Below, one piece after another: positions 10,884 through 21,926 of a DNA stretch of 64,000 nt (its first letter is position 1; the number at the start of each line of letters is the position of its first letter). The position numbers were made by a program, and so were the translations under genes. Source of the stretch: Lithobates sylvaticus (Eukaryota; Chordata; Amphibia; Anura; Ranidae); contig CM053028.1 in assembly GCA_028564925.1 (NCBI GenBank), forward strand, positions 365,595,012-365,659,011, given 5' to 3'. A model generated the notes under the pieces. It was given only the letters and a program-made list of their open reading frames with translations. It made no database searches and was not told where the DNA came from.

Positions 10884-12603
10884 ATGAAAGGACGTGACGC
10901 CCCCACTTTCAATGTAATGTCCTGGAATGTCCGGGGTCTTAATTCCAAATTTAAAAGAGCAGTGCTCTTTAAATACCTTAAATTGCATTCCCCACATGTA
11001 ATAATTCTGCAGGAAACGCACCTTATGGGCAGCAAATTATTGGCACTGAAAAAGCCATGGGTCCAGGGAGTCTTCCACGCCTCTTACTCCACATATGCTA
11101 GAGGGGTCACAATACTGATCAGTAAGTCCTTCCCCTGTGTGATGGAACAGGTTCACACTGATCCCCAGGGTAAATATGTGCTAATAGTGTTCACTGTCTG
11201 GGGAATCCGGTATGTTGTGGTGGGTGTTTACATCCCCCCACCTTTCTCCCCCTCCACCCTGTACACCATTCTAGAGAAAATCACACCATACTGCCCGGCC
11301 AAATTGTTACTCATGGGCGATTTCAATGCCATTTTAGCCCCAGATCGGGACAGACTCATCCCCCCTAAACAATTCTCCCCAGACTTACTCTCAAGGGCAG
11401 AGGCTCTGGGAGTAACTGAAGTGTGGAGATGGAGACATCCCACGACCAGAGCATACTCCTGTTTCTCCACTACACATAAAACTTCCACCCATATAGACCT
11501 CGCCTTTGCTAATTCGACTATGCTGACAGACATATTAGATGCCTCTTACTTGCCCAGCGGACTCTCAGATCACTGCCCCCTACTCCTTAACATTCGCTCT
11601 CCGTCCTCCCGCTCTTCGTCCCTCTGGTGCCTGGGAACCCATTGGATCTCCCATGCAGACCTGGCTTATGTCATTCCACCACGTTTAGCAGAGTTTTGGG
11701 ATCTTAATACAGGGTCCTCATCCACGACAATGACCTGGGACGCCTTCAAGGCTTTCACTAGTGGGCAATACATCTTGTCTATTGCTGGGATTCGGAGAGA
11801 GCAAGCTGAGGCCACAAATACCCTGCATACCGCTGTGCAATCCCATTCGGACATTTAAGCTGCCGACCCCACTGACGTGCATTTTGACTCCCTCAACACA
11901 GCGAAACTTGAGCTACACCTCCACCTCACCAAAGTTACCAGACTGGACCTTTACCGGAACAGGCAAAGGTTCTTCGAGCAGGGAGACCGTAACGGTCGCC
12001 TTTTGGCGATGTTGACGCAACATGATAAACCCCCTGACGGTGATCCCTAGTGTGGTGACCCCTTTTGGAGAGTCGGCCTCTTCGCTGTCAGACGTACTAG
12101 AGACATTTTGCCAATATTACGACTCCCTCTATACTTCAATACTGCCGTCGGACTTCCAGTCACGGGACCTTGCACCCTGGTTAGACCCCTTGGCACTTGG
12201 CTGGCTGTCTGACGAGGAAAGAGAATCCCTAGTGAGACCGATTACCCCTGAGGAGGTTCTGAAAGCGATTGGGTCCTTCCCCTCGGGAAGGTCTCCAGGC
12301 CCGGATGGACTCCCCCTTGAGTTCTATAAGACTCATGGAGACCTACTGGCCCCCAAACTGGCTCAGCTTTACACCCACTGTCTGGCTGATGGTGCCCTTC
12401 CGGCTTCCATAAGTCATGCCTACGTCATTCTCATACACAAAACAGCTAAGGACCCCACTTCCTGTGCCTCCTACAGGCCGATCGCCCTCCTTAATACAGA
12501 TTTCAAGATCCTCACCAAATTACTAACTACAAGACTACAGCCCCTGCTGCCGCCAATCATTGAGACTGACCAAACTGGTTTCATGGCCAATCGAACAACG
12601 TTC
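10884..12603 (+). pseudogene. LINE ORF2 (APE endonuclease plus partial RT)
   Basis: Starts MKGRDAPTF at 10884. The endonuclease shows the expected blocks: SWNVRGLN, ILQETH (catalytic Glu), VYIPP, MGDFNAI, then HIDLAF and SDHCPLL (final His). A TAA at 11856-11858 interrupts the frame between endonuclease and RT linker; the same frame continues directly after it. A frame shift near 12040 leads to the RT start, with GRSPGPDG, SYRPIALLN and QTGFMANR. The FADD catalytic block is absent because the element is cut at 12603. Such LINEs prime reverse transcription at a nicked target. This copy is inactive. Confidence 0.87.
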
Positions 12604-12892
12604 AGCGTTTTGCATGTAATAGAAGTCAATGGACCCGCATCCAAAACGCAAGTACCGCGATTTTGACGCGATTTTGCCGCGATTTGCGTTTTGCGTATTT
12701 TTTTACACTGTATATAGCTGGTTGCTAAGCAACCACAGTGTAAAAAAAAAATGAAAAATCGCTGTAAAAATGCATGTCCAAAAACGCGGCAAAATCGCTG
12801 TAAAAATGCATGTCCAAAAACGCGGCAAGCACTGCAAAAAGCACTGCAAAAATGCTCAAAAGCAAAATGCATAGATGTGATTTGAGCCTAAA
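12604..12892. repeat. Dispersed repeat with internal inverted segments
   Basis: Contains CAAAACGC/GCGTTTTG inversions and two direct copies of GCTGTAAAAATGCATGTCC about 34 bp apart. It interrupts or replaces the LINE 3' part. It looks like a MITE-type repeat; no target duplication was found. Confidence 0.55.
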
Positions 12893-13439
12893 GCTGAAAG
12901 ATTACTCATCACTCCCGCGGTGGCTGAACCAGCAAGGTGTTGCATTTTCCTATGCGTGTCAAGATTTGGTTAATTACAGGTTATGTACTCAACCAAATCT
13001 GTAATTTACATTGTTCTCAAATTAGCTTGGTTTATTTTTAATTACAGTCATAGACATTCCAAAACTGTTCACACAGATGTCAAGTTACACGCTTCCATCA
13101 CCATGTATTCTAAGAATTAATAGAACCCAGACAGAGGACTGTGGTGAAAGCTCTTAGGCCTGTCCCTGTGTCTTGCAGCTGCACTTATTTACAGCAGTAG
13201 AAACTTGTGAATGGAATTGTGGTTACCAATTGATTTTGGAGCATTTCAAAGAATTTATTTAGCAGAAATTCCACAGCATGTTGAATGTTTTTGTTCAGAC
13301 AACTCTGAATATTAAAACCAAACCGAGCTAGGATGTTGTATTCAACCAATATTGTTTTCAAGTAAAAAATCAGTCAACTTTGAAGTGAACCTATAATTTG
13401 TCCATTCAGAGTAAAGCAACAGGCTCACTTAACTGCAGC
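12893..13439. other. No gene recognised
   Basis: AT-rich sequence with no supported coding frame or repeat structure. Confidence 0.5.
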
Positions 13440-13611
13440 ATTGGCGTGCGCACAGGCACACCCTAATGACCCTGCGTGGTGCATATTCCACCCTTTAGAC
13501 CCCTGACATTTCATCAAAGCCCCCTAACTTGGCTCCTAGAAAAACTAGTAAAAATAAAAATAAAAAAAGAATACAAACTACTGACAATGTCCACTGCTCA
13601 ACTGACGCCAT

Positions 13612-13672
<61 letters not shown>

Positions 13673-13747
13673 CACATGCACACACACATGCATATGTGTT
13701 TCAGCTTTGGGGTGTGCACCCTAATGCAATAAGCTGTGCACACCTAT
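13440..13747. mobile_element. MITE-like repeat with internal TA microsatellite
   Basis: The left end CATTGGCGTGCGCACAGG and the right end GTGCACACCTATG are inverted relatives, and the same ends bound the repeat at 31443-31602. The middle holds about 23 TA units (13614-13660) followed by GA and CA runs. Flanks share CTGCAG, a weak duplication. Confidence 0.6.
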
Positions 13748-14931
13748 GCTCTGCAGCACATACTAACTTTCCCTCCACTGTCCTATGTTCAGCCATCAGG
13801 AATGAAATACCCAGTTCTTTTGCATATGGGGTTTATGTAATTCTCTCTCCTTCCCTCTCAATCTGTATATGCAGTAAAGCATGATTGTTATACTCACTGT
13901 GGAACCGAAGGGGATAATCCTCTGAATTGTGTAAAAAGTCTGTTTGATCCTGTCTTCTCTGACCCTCACCTTCTTGCAGTGTCCCCAATATATTTCCTGA
14001 TAATACAAAGTCAGGGGACAGGCTGCGCATGCTCAGTTTGGTGTGTATTGCTAGAGATTTTTTTTTCTTGGGAGAGTGCATGAGATCAGCACAGAGCCAA
14101 TCAGTATTGTCCAAATAGAGGGTTAGGGGTCCTGCATCCTGATAGGACATTCAGTGCAGAATGAAAAAAAACTCCTCTTACAAGATTTAACCAGACACTC
14201 TAGAAGTCACAAGACTGTTTTATACTGCTGATAAGAAAAGGTATTTAGCAGTTTATATTTACTAAAATATTTGCATTTCCATGTTCTGTGTATGGTGGGA
14301 GACCAGATATAGTGAATGCAGGGTCCTGGGTTTAGTAAGATTTTAATATCAATATTCCTTCATATGTGCATCTCCCAATTCAAACTAAAACGAACACTTG
14401 TTAAAGCAGAACTAAAAAGTCACAAACACTTACCTTGGATCCTGACTTTTAACAAAAGGACACTTACCTGTTCAGGGTTCCAACGCTGTCTTTACCTGGG
14501 CTGACTCATCACCTGTCTTCGGGTCCCCAGCGGGTCCCCAGCGGGTCCCCAGTGCTGCTTTGCTAACTATGAGAAGCCAGCTATGACTCCTTGCAGCTTC
14601 AAAGCTGGCTTCCTATGGTCTGTGTTGCATTGTGTGAATGGTCCTTCAGCCTTCTGGGACCTGTGTCCCAAGAGGCTACAGGCATAGAAGGGGAAAGGGC
14701 AAACTACTGCTCAGATCACCTAGGCGATCCAGGAGGAAGTGGAAGCGGGTACCTGTCAAAACCAGATACTTGCGCCCCCTAAAAACAAAAAAAATCCGAA
14801 AGTTTAAGGGGGGGGGGGGGAGCAGAATAACTCAACTCCCCCTTTTGGGGACCATTCCTGCACCTGTAATTGAGTAATTGTAACTGAGTGTCACCTTGCC
14901 ACCTGTAATTTCTGCATACTGATTGACTAAT
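13748..14931. other. No gene; probable dispersed repeat at about 14400-14880
   Basis: The second half contains three tandem copies of AGCGGGTCCCC (14530-14552) and a G run near 14810, in sequence resembling moderately repeated frog DNA. The family is not identified. Confidence 0.4.
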
Positions 14932-15658
14932 GCTGGTCATACACTATACAAAAAATCAGCCGAAATTCGGTCATTTGGCCAGTTCGTTCGTTTTTCTGCC
15001 AGTTAATGGGCACAAAATCGATAATGGTTGGGACATTTTTGAGCAGAAAAATGAAGCACATGTTTGGAAATTTTCTGCCGAATGAAAGATAAATTGAAAG
15101 GTTAATGTGTTTTCTGTCCGAACTGTTTGCACTAGGTATATGTAAAAAAAAACTAACAAAAAATTGATTCATTTATGTCCACTGAATGATTTATCGGTCA
15201 TTACATGACGGCACTGTCGTTTGCTCTCACGGCCGAATGTTCGTTTTCCGAAAATGTGTTCGGCCGATCTTTTGTTTGTTGTGGTGTATTTTGAAAAAAT
15301 TTTCTTTCTAAAATCTTATCTACGAATTTTCATTCGATTTTCATTCGAATTCGAATTTGAGTAATCGGGCATGTTGGAATTTTTTTTTAAAAATAAACAA
15401 TTTTATAATCCATGATGGGAGAATCGTGCAAGAAATGTAATTGAAAAAGAAATGCGCATTTGCAAGAAAAGAAAATTCCCAGAAAGAAAAGAAGATTCCC
15501 AGCCATGAAAATTATTTTCTGTAGCAACATGAGGTAAAATTGAAGACTTGGTTGGCCGAATTTTGAAATCAGTGGTGGCACCATCGGATCACAAAATGCA
15601 CGAATTTTCTGATTTTCAAAAGAAAATTCTTTCGAAATTCGACTATGTATGATCAGCC
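14932..15658. mobile_element. MITE-like repeat, about 730 bp
   Basis: Left end GCTGGTCATACACTAT and right end ATGTATGATCAGCC form imperfect inverted repeats. The sequence just inside both ends shares CGAAATTCG in opposite orientation. It is AT-rich with many AATTTTC/GAAAATT inversions and has no protein. Confidence 0.65.
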
Positions 15659-16639
15659 TTTTTGTACATACAGATGCTTGGGATTATTATTGTAGTGCTG
15701 TACTGTTCATTATTCATTACATATAACCAGAAAATTTCCTATAAATCTTTCACTTGGCTCCTTTAAACAACTGCCACCTTGTTAGCCCTGTCTACAAGTG
15801 TGACAATGCCAGGGTGGGTTTGTATCACCCTGTAAAGAGCCGTGTGACATGTCAAGTGCTCCATATAGTTTTGCACAATACCTAATTTTTAGTTGCGCTA
15901 TAAACCCTGAAACTATGTGATATGGTAAAAAAAACAAAAAAAACAATATAAATATATATTTCTGTAAACTTTTATCTTTTTCCACACACTTTGACAGCCA
16001 TAAATTGTCTTAATATTTATAGACTGTTTGTACATTTCTGGATGTTAGTAAGCCTCTTATTTGTGGCAAATGGGACAAAGTTCTTCACAATACCATATAA
16101 AAAAACTTGCATAACAGTACGCTCAAATGTAAATGCATTGTAATGTATGCTACTGCAAGATGGTTATTGTAGTTATGTGGGTTGAGGTCTTCCAGATAAT
16201 TAAAAGAGATATATGTGACATATGTCACAAGAAACTCTGTCACTTTTCATTTGAGCAATAATCTTACAATAAGATTGTATGAGTGTTACCCCAACATTTC
16301 ATATTCCTGATATATGTCTGTTGTACCATGTACTTGTGTTAAAAAGTATCCTGTTCTCTTTGTATTAGGAGTGAAAATAAAAAAAAACTATACCCAAGGC
16401 GCTTGGTTATAAACCACTTCCTCAGCTGGAAAAAACTTTGAGTATAAAAAATCTAATTTAAAAAAACTGCAAATGCAACAGTATTAAATGATACTGTAAC
16501 ACATCATATTGTATATATAGGTACACTCTGTATTTAAATCACAGTATATAAATGATGTGCTAAACATAAGAAAGCTGTCACTTACTCTGCGCCCTTGCTG
16601 CCACTTAAAACTGGACTGGGAATCCAAAGGACATTGTGT
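15659..16639. other. No gene; possible hammerhead relic at 16395-16436
   Basis: Mostly unremarkable AT-rich DNA. On the minus strand near 16395-16436 the sequence reads CTGAGGA, a TGGTT/AACCA hairpin, then a decayed continuation. Confidence 0.35.
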
Positions 16640-16992
16640 AACAGAAGAGGGTAAAACAAGGGTGCAAAAAGCGCATCAAAACAGACAGTAAATATTACAC
16701 TCACAAGCATGGAAACAGAGGTACATAAAAGAAAGCTCACCCTCAGAGTCTTGTGATGTGACCAGTACAAAGCCTCTTCAGCCACCTCTATGAGCAGATC
16801 GTGCTGCAGACTCGCCAGCATAAAGATCAGACACCACCGCTGAGGGGTAATATCCACTCTCACCCCTGTCAACTTGTACCTTCTGTAGCCACACTTGTGA
16901 GTGTAATATTGTCTGATTTTAGGTGTGCCATTTTAAAAAAGGTATCACTACATTATGTAGCTGTTTTTGCACCCTTGTTTACTCTCCTCTGT
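16640..16992. repeat. Imperfect foldback repeat
   Basis: ACAGAAGAGGGTAAAACAAG on the left pairs with CTTGTTTACTCTCCTCTGT on the right. TTACACTCACAAG and CTTGTGAGTGTAA pair further in. Probably a foldback DNA element; the arms differ by several indels. Confidence 0.75.
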
Positions 16993-17161
16993 TCTCTTTT
17001 TATTTATTTATTTGAGTGAAATATCTTCTGATTCTGTCAGTCCCCTTGCTTTCTTATTTCAAACTGACCACACTAGGCATGAGAGCACATTGATCCCAGT
17101 GTGGCCAGTTTTCTAGCTGTGCTGAGAGAACATCCTGCCTGTTCTCCCATGATCAGACTTA

Positions 17162-17572
17162 GGCCCCTTCCAGGCGCTACAGCGCTAAAAATAGCACCTG
17201 TATAGCGGCTGAAAAAAAACTGCCCCATTCACTCCAGTGTGAAAGCCGGAGGGCTTTCACACTGGAGCGGTGCGCTTGCAAGGTGGTCAAAAAAGTCCTG
17301 CTAGCAGCATCTTTGGAGCGGTGAAGGAGCAATGTATTCACCGCTCCTAAACCGATCCTACCCATTGAAATCAATGGGGCAGCGCAGCTATACCGCTGGC
17401 AAAGCGGCGTAGCTGCGCTTCGCTGTGTTTTTAACCCTTTTTCGGACGCTAGCTGGGATTAAAACTGCACCGCTAGCGGCCAAATACCACCGCTAAAACG
17501 ACGGTAAAGCGGGGGCTAAAAATAGCATCGCTTTACCGCCAATGCCGCTCCCGCCCCAGTGTGAAAGGGACC
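17162..17572. mobile_element. MITE with TTA target duplication, copy 1
   Basis: Ends are GGCCCCTTCCAGGCGC and, as complement of the right end, GGTCCCTTTCACACTGG. TTA flanks both sides (17159-17161, 17573-17575), typical of PIF/Harbinger insertions. Rich in AGCGGT/ACCGCT inversions. A second copy is at 35300-35677. No protein. Confidence 0.78.
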
Positions 17573-17794
17573 TTATACTGACACACCCCTCTTGCAGAGC
17601 CATTCACTTGCAAGATCAGTGTACTACTGTTTCTCCACCCCCTCCTCTCTAAGCCCCTTATGCAGCTTAGAATAAAGATTATGTGATCACATATTTTAAA
17701 CTGAATGGGTTGTTTTACAAGGTATTTGTTCACATATTTTTTGCATGTTATTTACCTATAACAGCATACAGTGTATAGACATCCAAAAGCCTTA

Positions 17795-18220
17795 AGCCCC
17801 ATACACACGGTCGGACTTTTTCATGGATTCTGTCCGATCGGACAATGTTGTTGAAAAATCAGACCGTGTGTATGCACCATCGGACAGTGTACGTCGGATT
17901 GTCCGATGGACAAAGTCTTATCTCCTGCTGGAAAGATTTGCCGACAACACGGTCCGATCACACCAAATCCGATCGTGTGTACGGTTGTCCGACCGGACAA
18001 AGTGCTACGCATGCTCAGATCACATTACAAGACCAAAGCTATTGGCTACTAGCCTCTACGTAGTCCCGTCGTAGGCAACAAATGTCACCATGTTCAGAAT
18101 GATCGGATTTTCCGACAACTTTGTCCGACCGTGTGTACGCAAAACCAACATCAGACAAAGTATGACGGACAGGATCCGACCGACCTGGTCCGCGGATTGT
18201 CCGACCGTGTGTATGGGGCT
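17795..18220. mobile_element. Harbinger MITE, deletion derivative of the 36.25-kb element
   Basis: Ends are AGCCCCATACACACGGTCGG and its complement. TTA flanks both sides (17792-17794, 18221-18223). The first roughly 215 bp match the complement of the last roughly 215 bp of the autonomous element (43686-43900) with few differences. The last roughly 110 bp match the complement of its first roughly 110 bp (36251-36360). It is therefore the two ends of that family joined, in opposite orientation, with all genes removed. Confidence 0.93.
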
Positions 18221-18223
18221 TTA

Positions 18224-20253
18224 GACTGCTGCTGAGTGGCACCATCTTGCATCTGATGTCAACAGCCCCAGCTAAAACTAGGTCGGTGCTTACAAAAGAC
18301 CATGGACCTTTACCTGCCCCAGTACAAGTGTGCTTGGGCCGGAGTGCTCAGGTATAAAATTCTGCATTGTGGGGAGGCAGGGGAATTTTTGTAGGCTAAG
18401 TATATGATGCTTTGTACTTAATGAATAAAATGCTGGGTCACTTTAAACAGCTATTCATTCGACTCCATTTTATCTCCATTCTAGTCTGGTCTACTGGAAT
18501 TTAGCAGTATCCCTTATAACAACGGACACTCTTTCCCGGCATGAAAGAAGGCATCTTGTACTGCAGAGTATTTTGATGTTATGGAGCAGATCTTGTTGAT
18601 AAATGTGGGAGCTAATTTTAAGAATTTTTATTTTTTTAACAGCAACCAAAGGTAGGTAATGTGTGATTAAGGCGGGGTAGCCACCATTGCCTCTGTCTCT
18701 TACAAAACCTAACCCTGGCCATGGCTTGAATTTGAATGCGACGATGAAGCAGTGACTGGTCAGATTCTAAGGGTCCCAACTACAGAAGAAAGGTAACAAG
18801 GGGCACTGCTGTAAGTCAAGTCAATTTCTCCAGGGCTGCAAAAGTATTTTTTTTTCTTTTTTTTTTACCCAGGACAGGTTTATTTTACAATTCTGAAAGC
18901 TGGTGACTTATGTATAGGATTTTGTGTTCAGAATTATAGCATTGCTATACTAAGCAGAAAAACACAATAATGTCAATAACCATGCAGCCAAGTAGCTGAT
19001 GTCTTTATATCCAGTGATCACAAATGAAAACAAAACATTAATAATTTACAAGTGCATAAAATGGTTTATTAAAATGTACACTATCCTTATTTTTTTTCTT
19101 GCAAGAACTGAACCTAAGATTCAGTTTAGCACAGCAAGCTGTTTGTAAAATATATACAATATATTTATCCCTATATTCAAACATATTGTGAACATATGCA
19201 CAGTACAAATTATTCTGCATTTTGGTAACTAGATTTCAAAAAATATCTGTGGATTTTTAAGAACACAGGATAATTTTCCATTATGATGATGTGAAATAAA
19301 TTAGGCTGGCCATACATTACCACTTTATCACTAGTGATAGTCAAATCAGTTGTACCATTAGCAACAATCTGATAAGTTTGGTCATAATGCAGAAGATCTG
19401 CTGTGATCTGCTGTGCATCTATAAAATAAAATATGCAGCTATAGGAAAAGGGGAACAGAGGTCACAGTGGCATCCAGATACCTGCTCTGGGTAACCTGAA
19501 AGACATCTTTTTTTAAAGCTTAACCTCAGGCAGATATAAGAGACACAAATAAATGCTGATTTGTTTTCACCTGACCAGGTATTAGCCTCTTGCAGTCCCT
19601 GTACAGCAGATTTCAGATTGAGGGAGTGAGCAACAGCACAAGGAGCCAAACAGTTGTGCTCCAGTGTAGGGTTCATGCTAATAGGAGGATATAGCAGAGT
19701 GACAAAAAGATAAGCTACAGTCACATGGTAGGGGTGACAATGAGACCTTAAAGTGTTGCTAAACTGCAGTCAAGAAAAATTAGGTCTCTCCTACTGCCAG
19801 ACAGATCTGTGCGGTGTGGCAGAGCTGTGTACATCATAGAACTGGCTGAACAAAAATACAATTTGTCTATACAGCAGTGTGTCTGAATTTCAGGTTTAAA
19901 TGTAAGTCCCTAAAGTGGGTTATTGAATATAGATAATGGTACAGTGTAGAGCAAAGGGGCTTGACTCCTTTCTTGCACTGGGGATAAAGCTATGCTTCTG
20001 TGCCTATGAGATCAATCATTTTTGATTCAATGAAGACTCTTCAAGCCTATTTCTAAGCAAGGCATTTCCCTCAGCTACAGAAACACAACAGTTACAATAA
20101 TTTGTGTTTGGGTCCCTCTGCCTTGTACCAGTGATGACCCAACCTGTATGTGGATCCAAGTGACCACCAACACAGTTTAAATTTTTTTTTTTAAAGAGGT
20201 AAAGCCCTGCAGAGAAAAGTTGTTTAATAAACAATGAGTAACAGTAGCACTTA
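18224..20253. other. No gene recognised
   Basis: About 2 kb of AT-rich DNA without a supportable gene. A short piece at about 19302-19350 (GGCTGGCCATACATTACCAC) resembles the end of a MITE family also seen at 28444 and 45987. Confidence 0.45.
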
Positions 20254-20710
20254 TGGTCGGTTCACACTACAATGACTTGGGGGGCGGACTTGTCCGCCCT
20301 CAAGTCGCCCCAAGTCGATTGACATTATGAATTGCATTATAGTCAATGAGAGGCGTCTTAATATACACTACTGAAGTCGCTCCGACTTCAGAAAAGGTTC
20401 CTGTACGACTTCAATCCGACTTGTAGGCGACCTGTACCCATAAAATTCAATCGAAGTCGCCTCCAAGTCTGATCTCCATCTACAGTGAAGCGACGTTACA
20501 GCAAAATAAATTAGTTTACCCAGGCAAACCCCTCCCTCCCAGAGAGCTGATTATTCTCTGATTGGCCACAGCCAAAGTCGCCTGTCCTGGGGGCGACTTG
20601 AAGTCATGTTGTAAGTTGATCAAAGTCGCGTTGAAGTCGCGTTGAAGCCGCATTGAAGTCACCTTGCAAAGTCGCACTGAAGTCAAGTTGCCCCTGTGTG
20701 AATCGTCACT
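20254..20710. repeat. Dispersed MITE-like repeat
   Basis: Begins GGTTCACACTACAATGACTT and ends CCCCTGTGTGAATCG, an imperfect inverted pair. The interior repeats AAGTCGC and GCGACTT many times in both orientations. Non-coding; the transposon superfamily is unclear. Confidence 0.6.
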
Positions 20711-21675
20711 AATACAGTTTTACACAACCAACTCAGAGTATTCTTGTGCCTTTCGTTCCCTTCCAGCCAGAACATACCAGGCCGAAGTAAAAAAACAATA
20801 GCTCAGCAAGAACAACAAAAAATAGCTACAGTATCAACAGCAGTGTATCCTGACTACTAATTCACAGGCCATGTCTACCAGTGGCCAGTGGCATACTAAA
20901 AGCAGTCCACATTGGGGCCATTGTGGTAGAGAGCTCCTACCCTAAATCCGCTGCTCAGTCTGCCTTGGCAAACTCTTTGTAGGTAGTGTGAATGAACAGC
21001 TGAATAAACAGCTGAGATAAACTCTGCGCCACAAAAAAATATATATTGTAAAAAATATATATAGTAAAAAGTTTAATTAAAGAGTTGCTACCTTGAAGGG
21101 ATCAAAGAGATTCTTAATACTGTGAAAATGTGACAATAGGGGCACTAATGTGATATAAATAAAAAAATGCCCTAGTTGCCTAGACGCAGAAAAATAGAAT
21201 TAATGTAGTGAAGTGAAATCTTCCACAGTGATCAAAAGATATCAGATACAGATGATACGTTATTACTCAAAACATCTATACCTGCATGTGCATAAAATAA
21301 CAATTGTGGTACAAAAAACTATAAAGTTCCATTTAAATATTCATAAGAAACACATGGAAACACATGGAAAGTCCATTTAGGTGACTGAACACCACAGAAT
21401 AGAAATTGTGATAAACTCCAACTGATGCAACTTCCAGTAAGTCTTCTGAAGATGTTAAAATCCCTTCACCACAGATTTCACCCAGTAGTGATTGTATAAG
21501 TTATCTGCTTACCAGATTTAGGTGACTACTTTAATTAAAAAGATAGTCAGCTGCGCTTGTGCAGGTTTGTGCCTGCTCACATGTGAAATGGCATGGAATC
21601 TACAAGTAACACTTCCTCCTCATAGGCTCAGACGGGGCATATAGAAAGAGCAAACATAGCCATAGTGTAATACTG
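20711..21675. other. No gene recognised
   Basis: AT-rich; no coding frame. Resembles degraded dispersed repeats but no ends could be defined. Confidence 0.4.
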
Positions 21676-21926
21676 TTTATTAAAATAATGAAAAAAATAA
21701 AAGCCAAATGGCTGCTTACATTGTACAGTGCCCGACCCGGCACTGGGGCTGCTCGCTTAACAGGTTTTTGTCATCCGTGTAGGAAGATTCTCGTGGTTCG
21801 CGAACCATGAGAATCTTCCCACCCGGATGACAAAAACCTGTTAAGCGAGCAGCCCCAGTGCCGGGTCGGGCACTGTACAATGTAAGCAGCCATTTGGCTT
21901 TTATTTTTAAATTAATTTTAATAAAT
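21676..21926. repeat. Near-perfect palindrome, 251 bp
   Basis: Two arms of about 122 bp pair almost completely; the centre is near 21800 at GGTTCGCGAACC. Arm cores include CAGTGCCCGACCCGGCACTG, itself a small hairpin. Likely a foldback MITE that inserted or was gene-converted recently. Confidence 0.92.

Larger units (their letters stand above)
8509..12603 (+). mobile_element. Tx1/L1-like LINE, 3' part missing
   Basis: A GC-rich 5' leader starts at about 8509 (GGGGGCGTGTCCGG). ORF1 (9466-10227) and ORF2 (from 10884) follow in the usual order. ORF2 has the APE endonuclease and the first RT blocks, then stops at about 12603 where an unrelated repeat begins. The loss is at the 3' side, the reverse of common LINE 5' truncation, so later deletion or replacement is likely. 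No target duplication could be identified. Confidence 0.85.
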
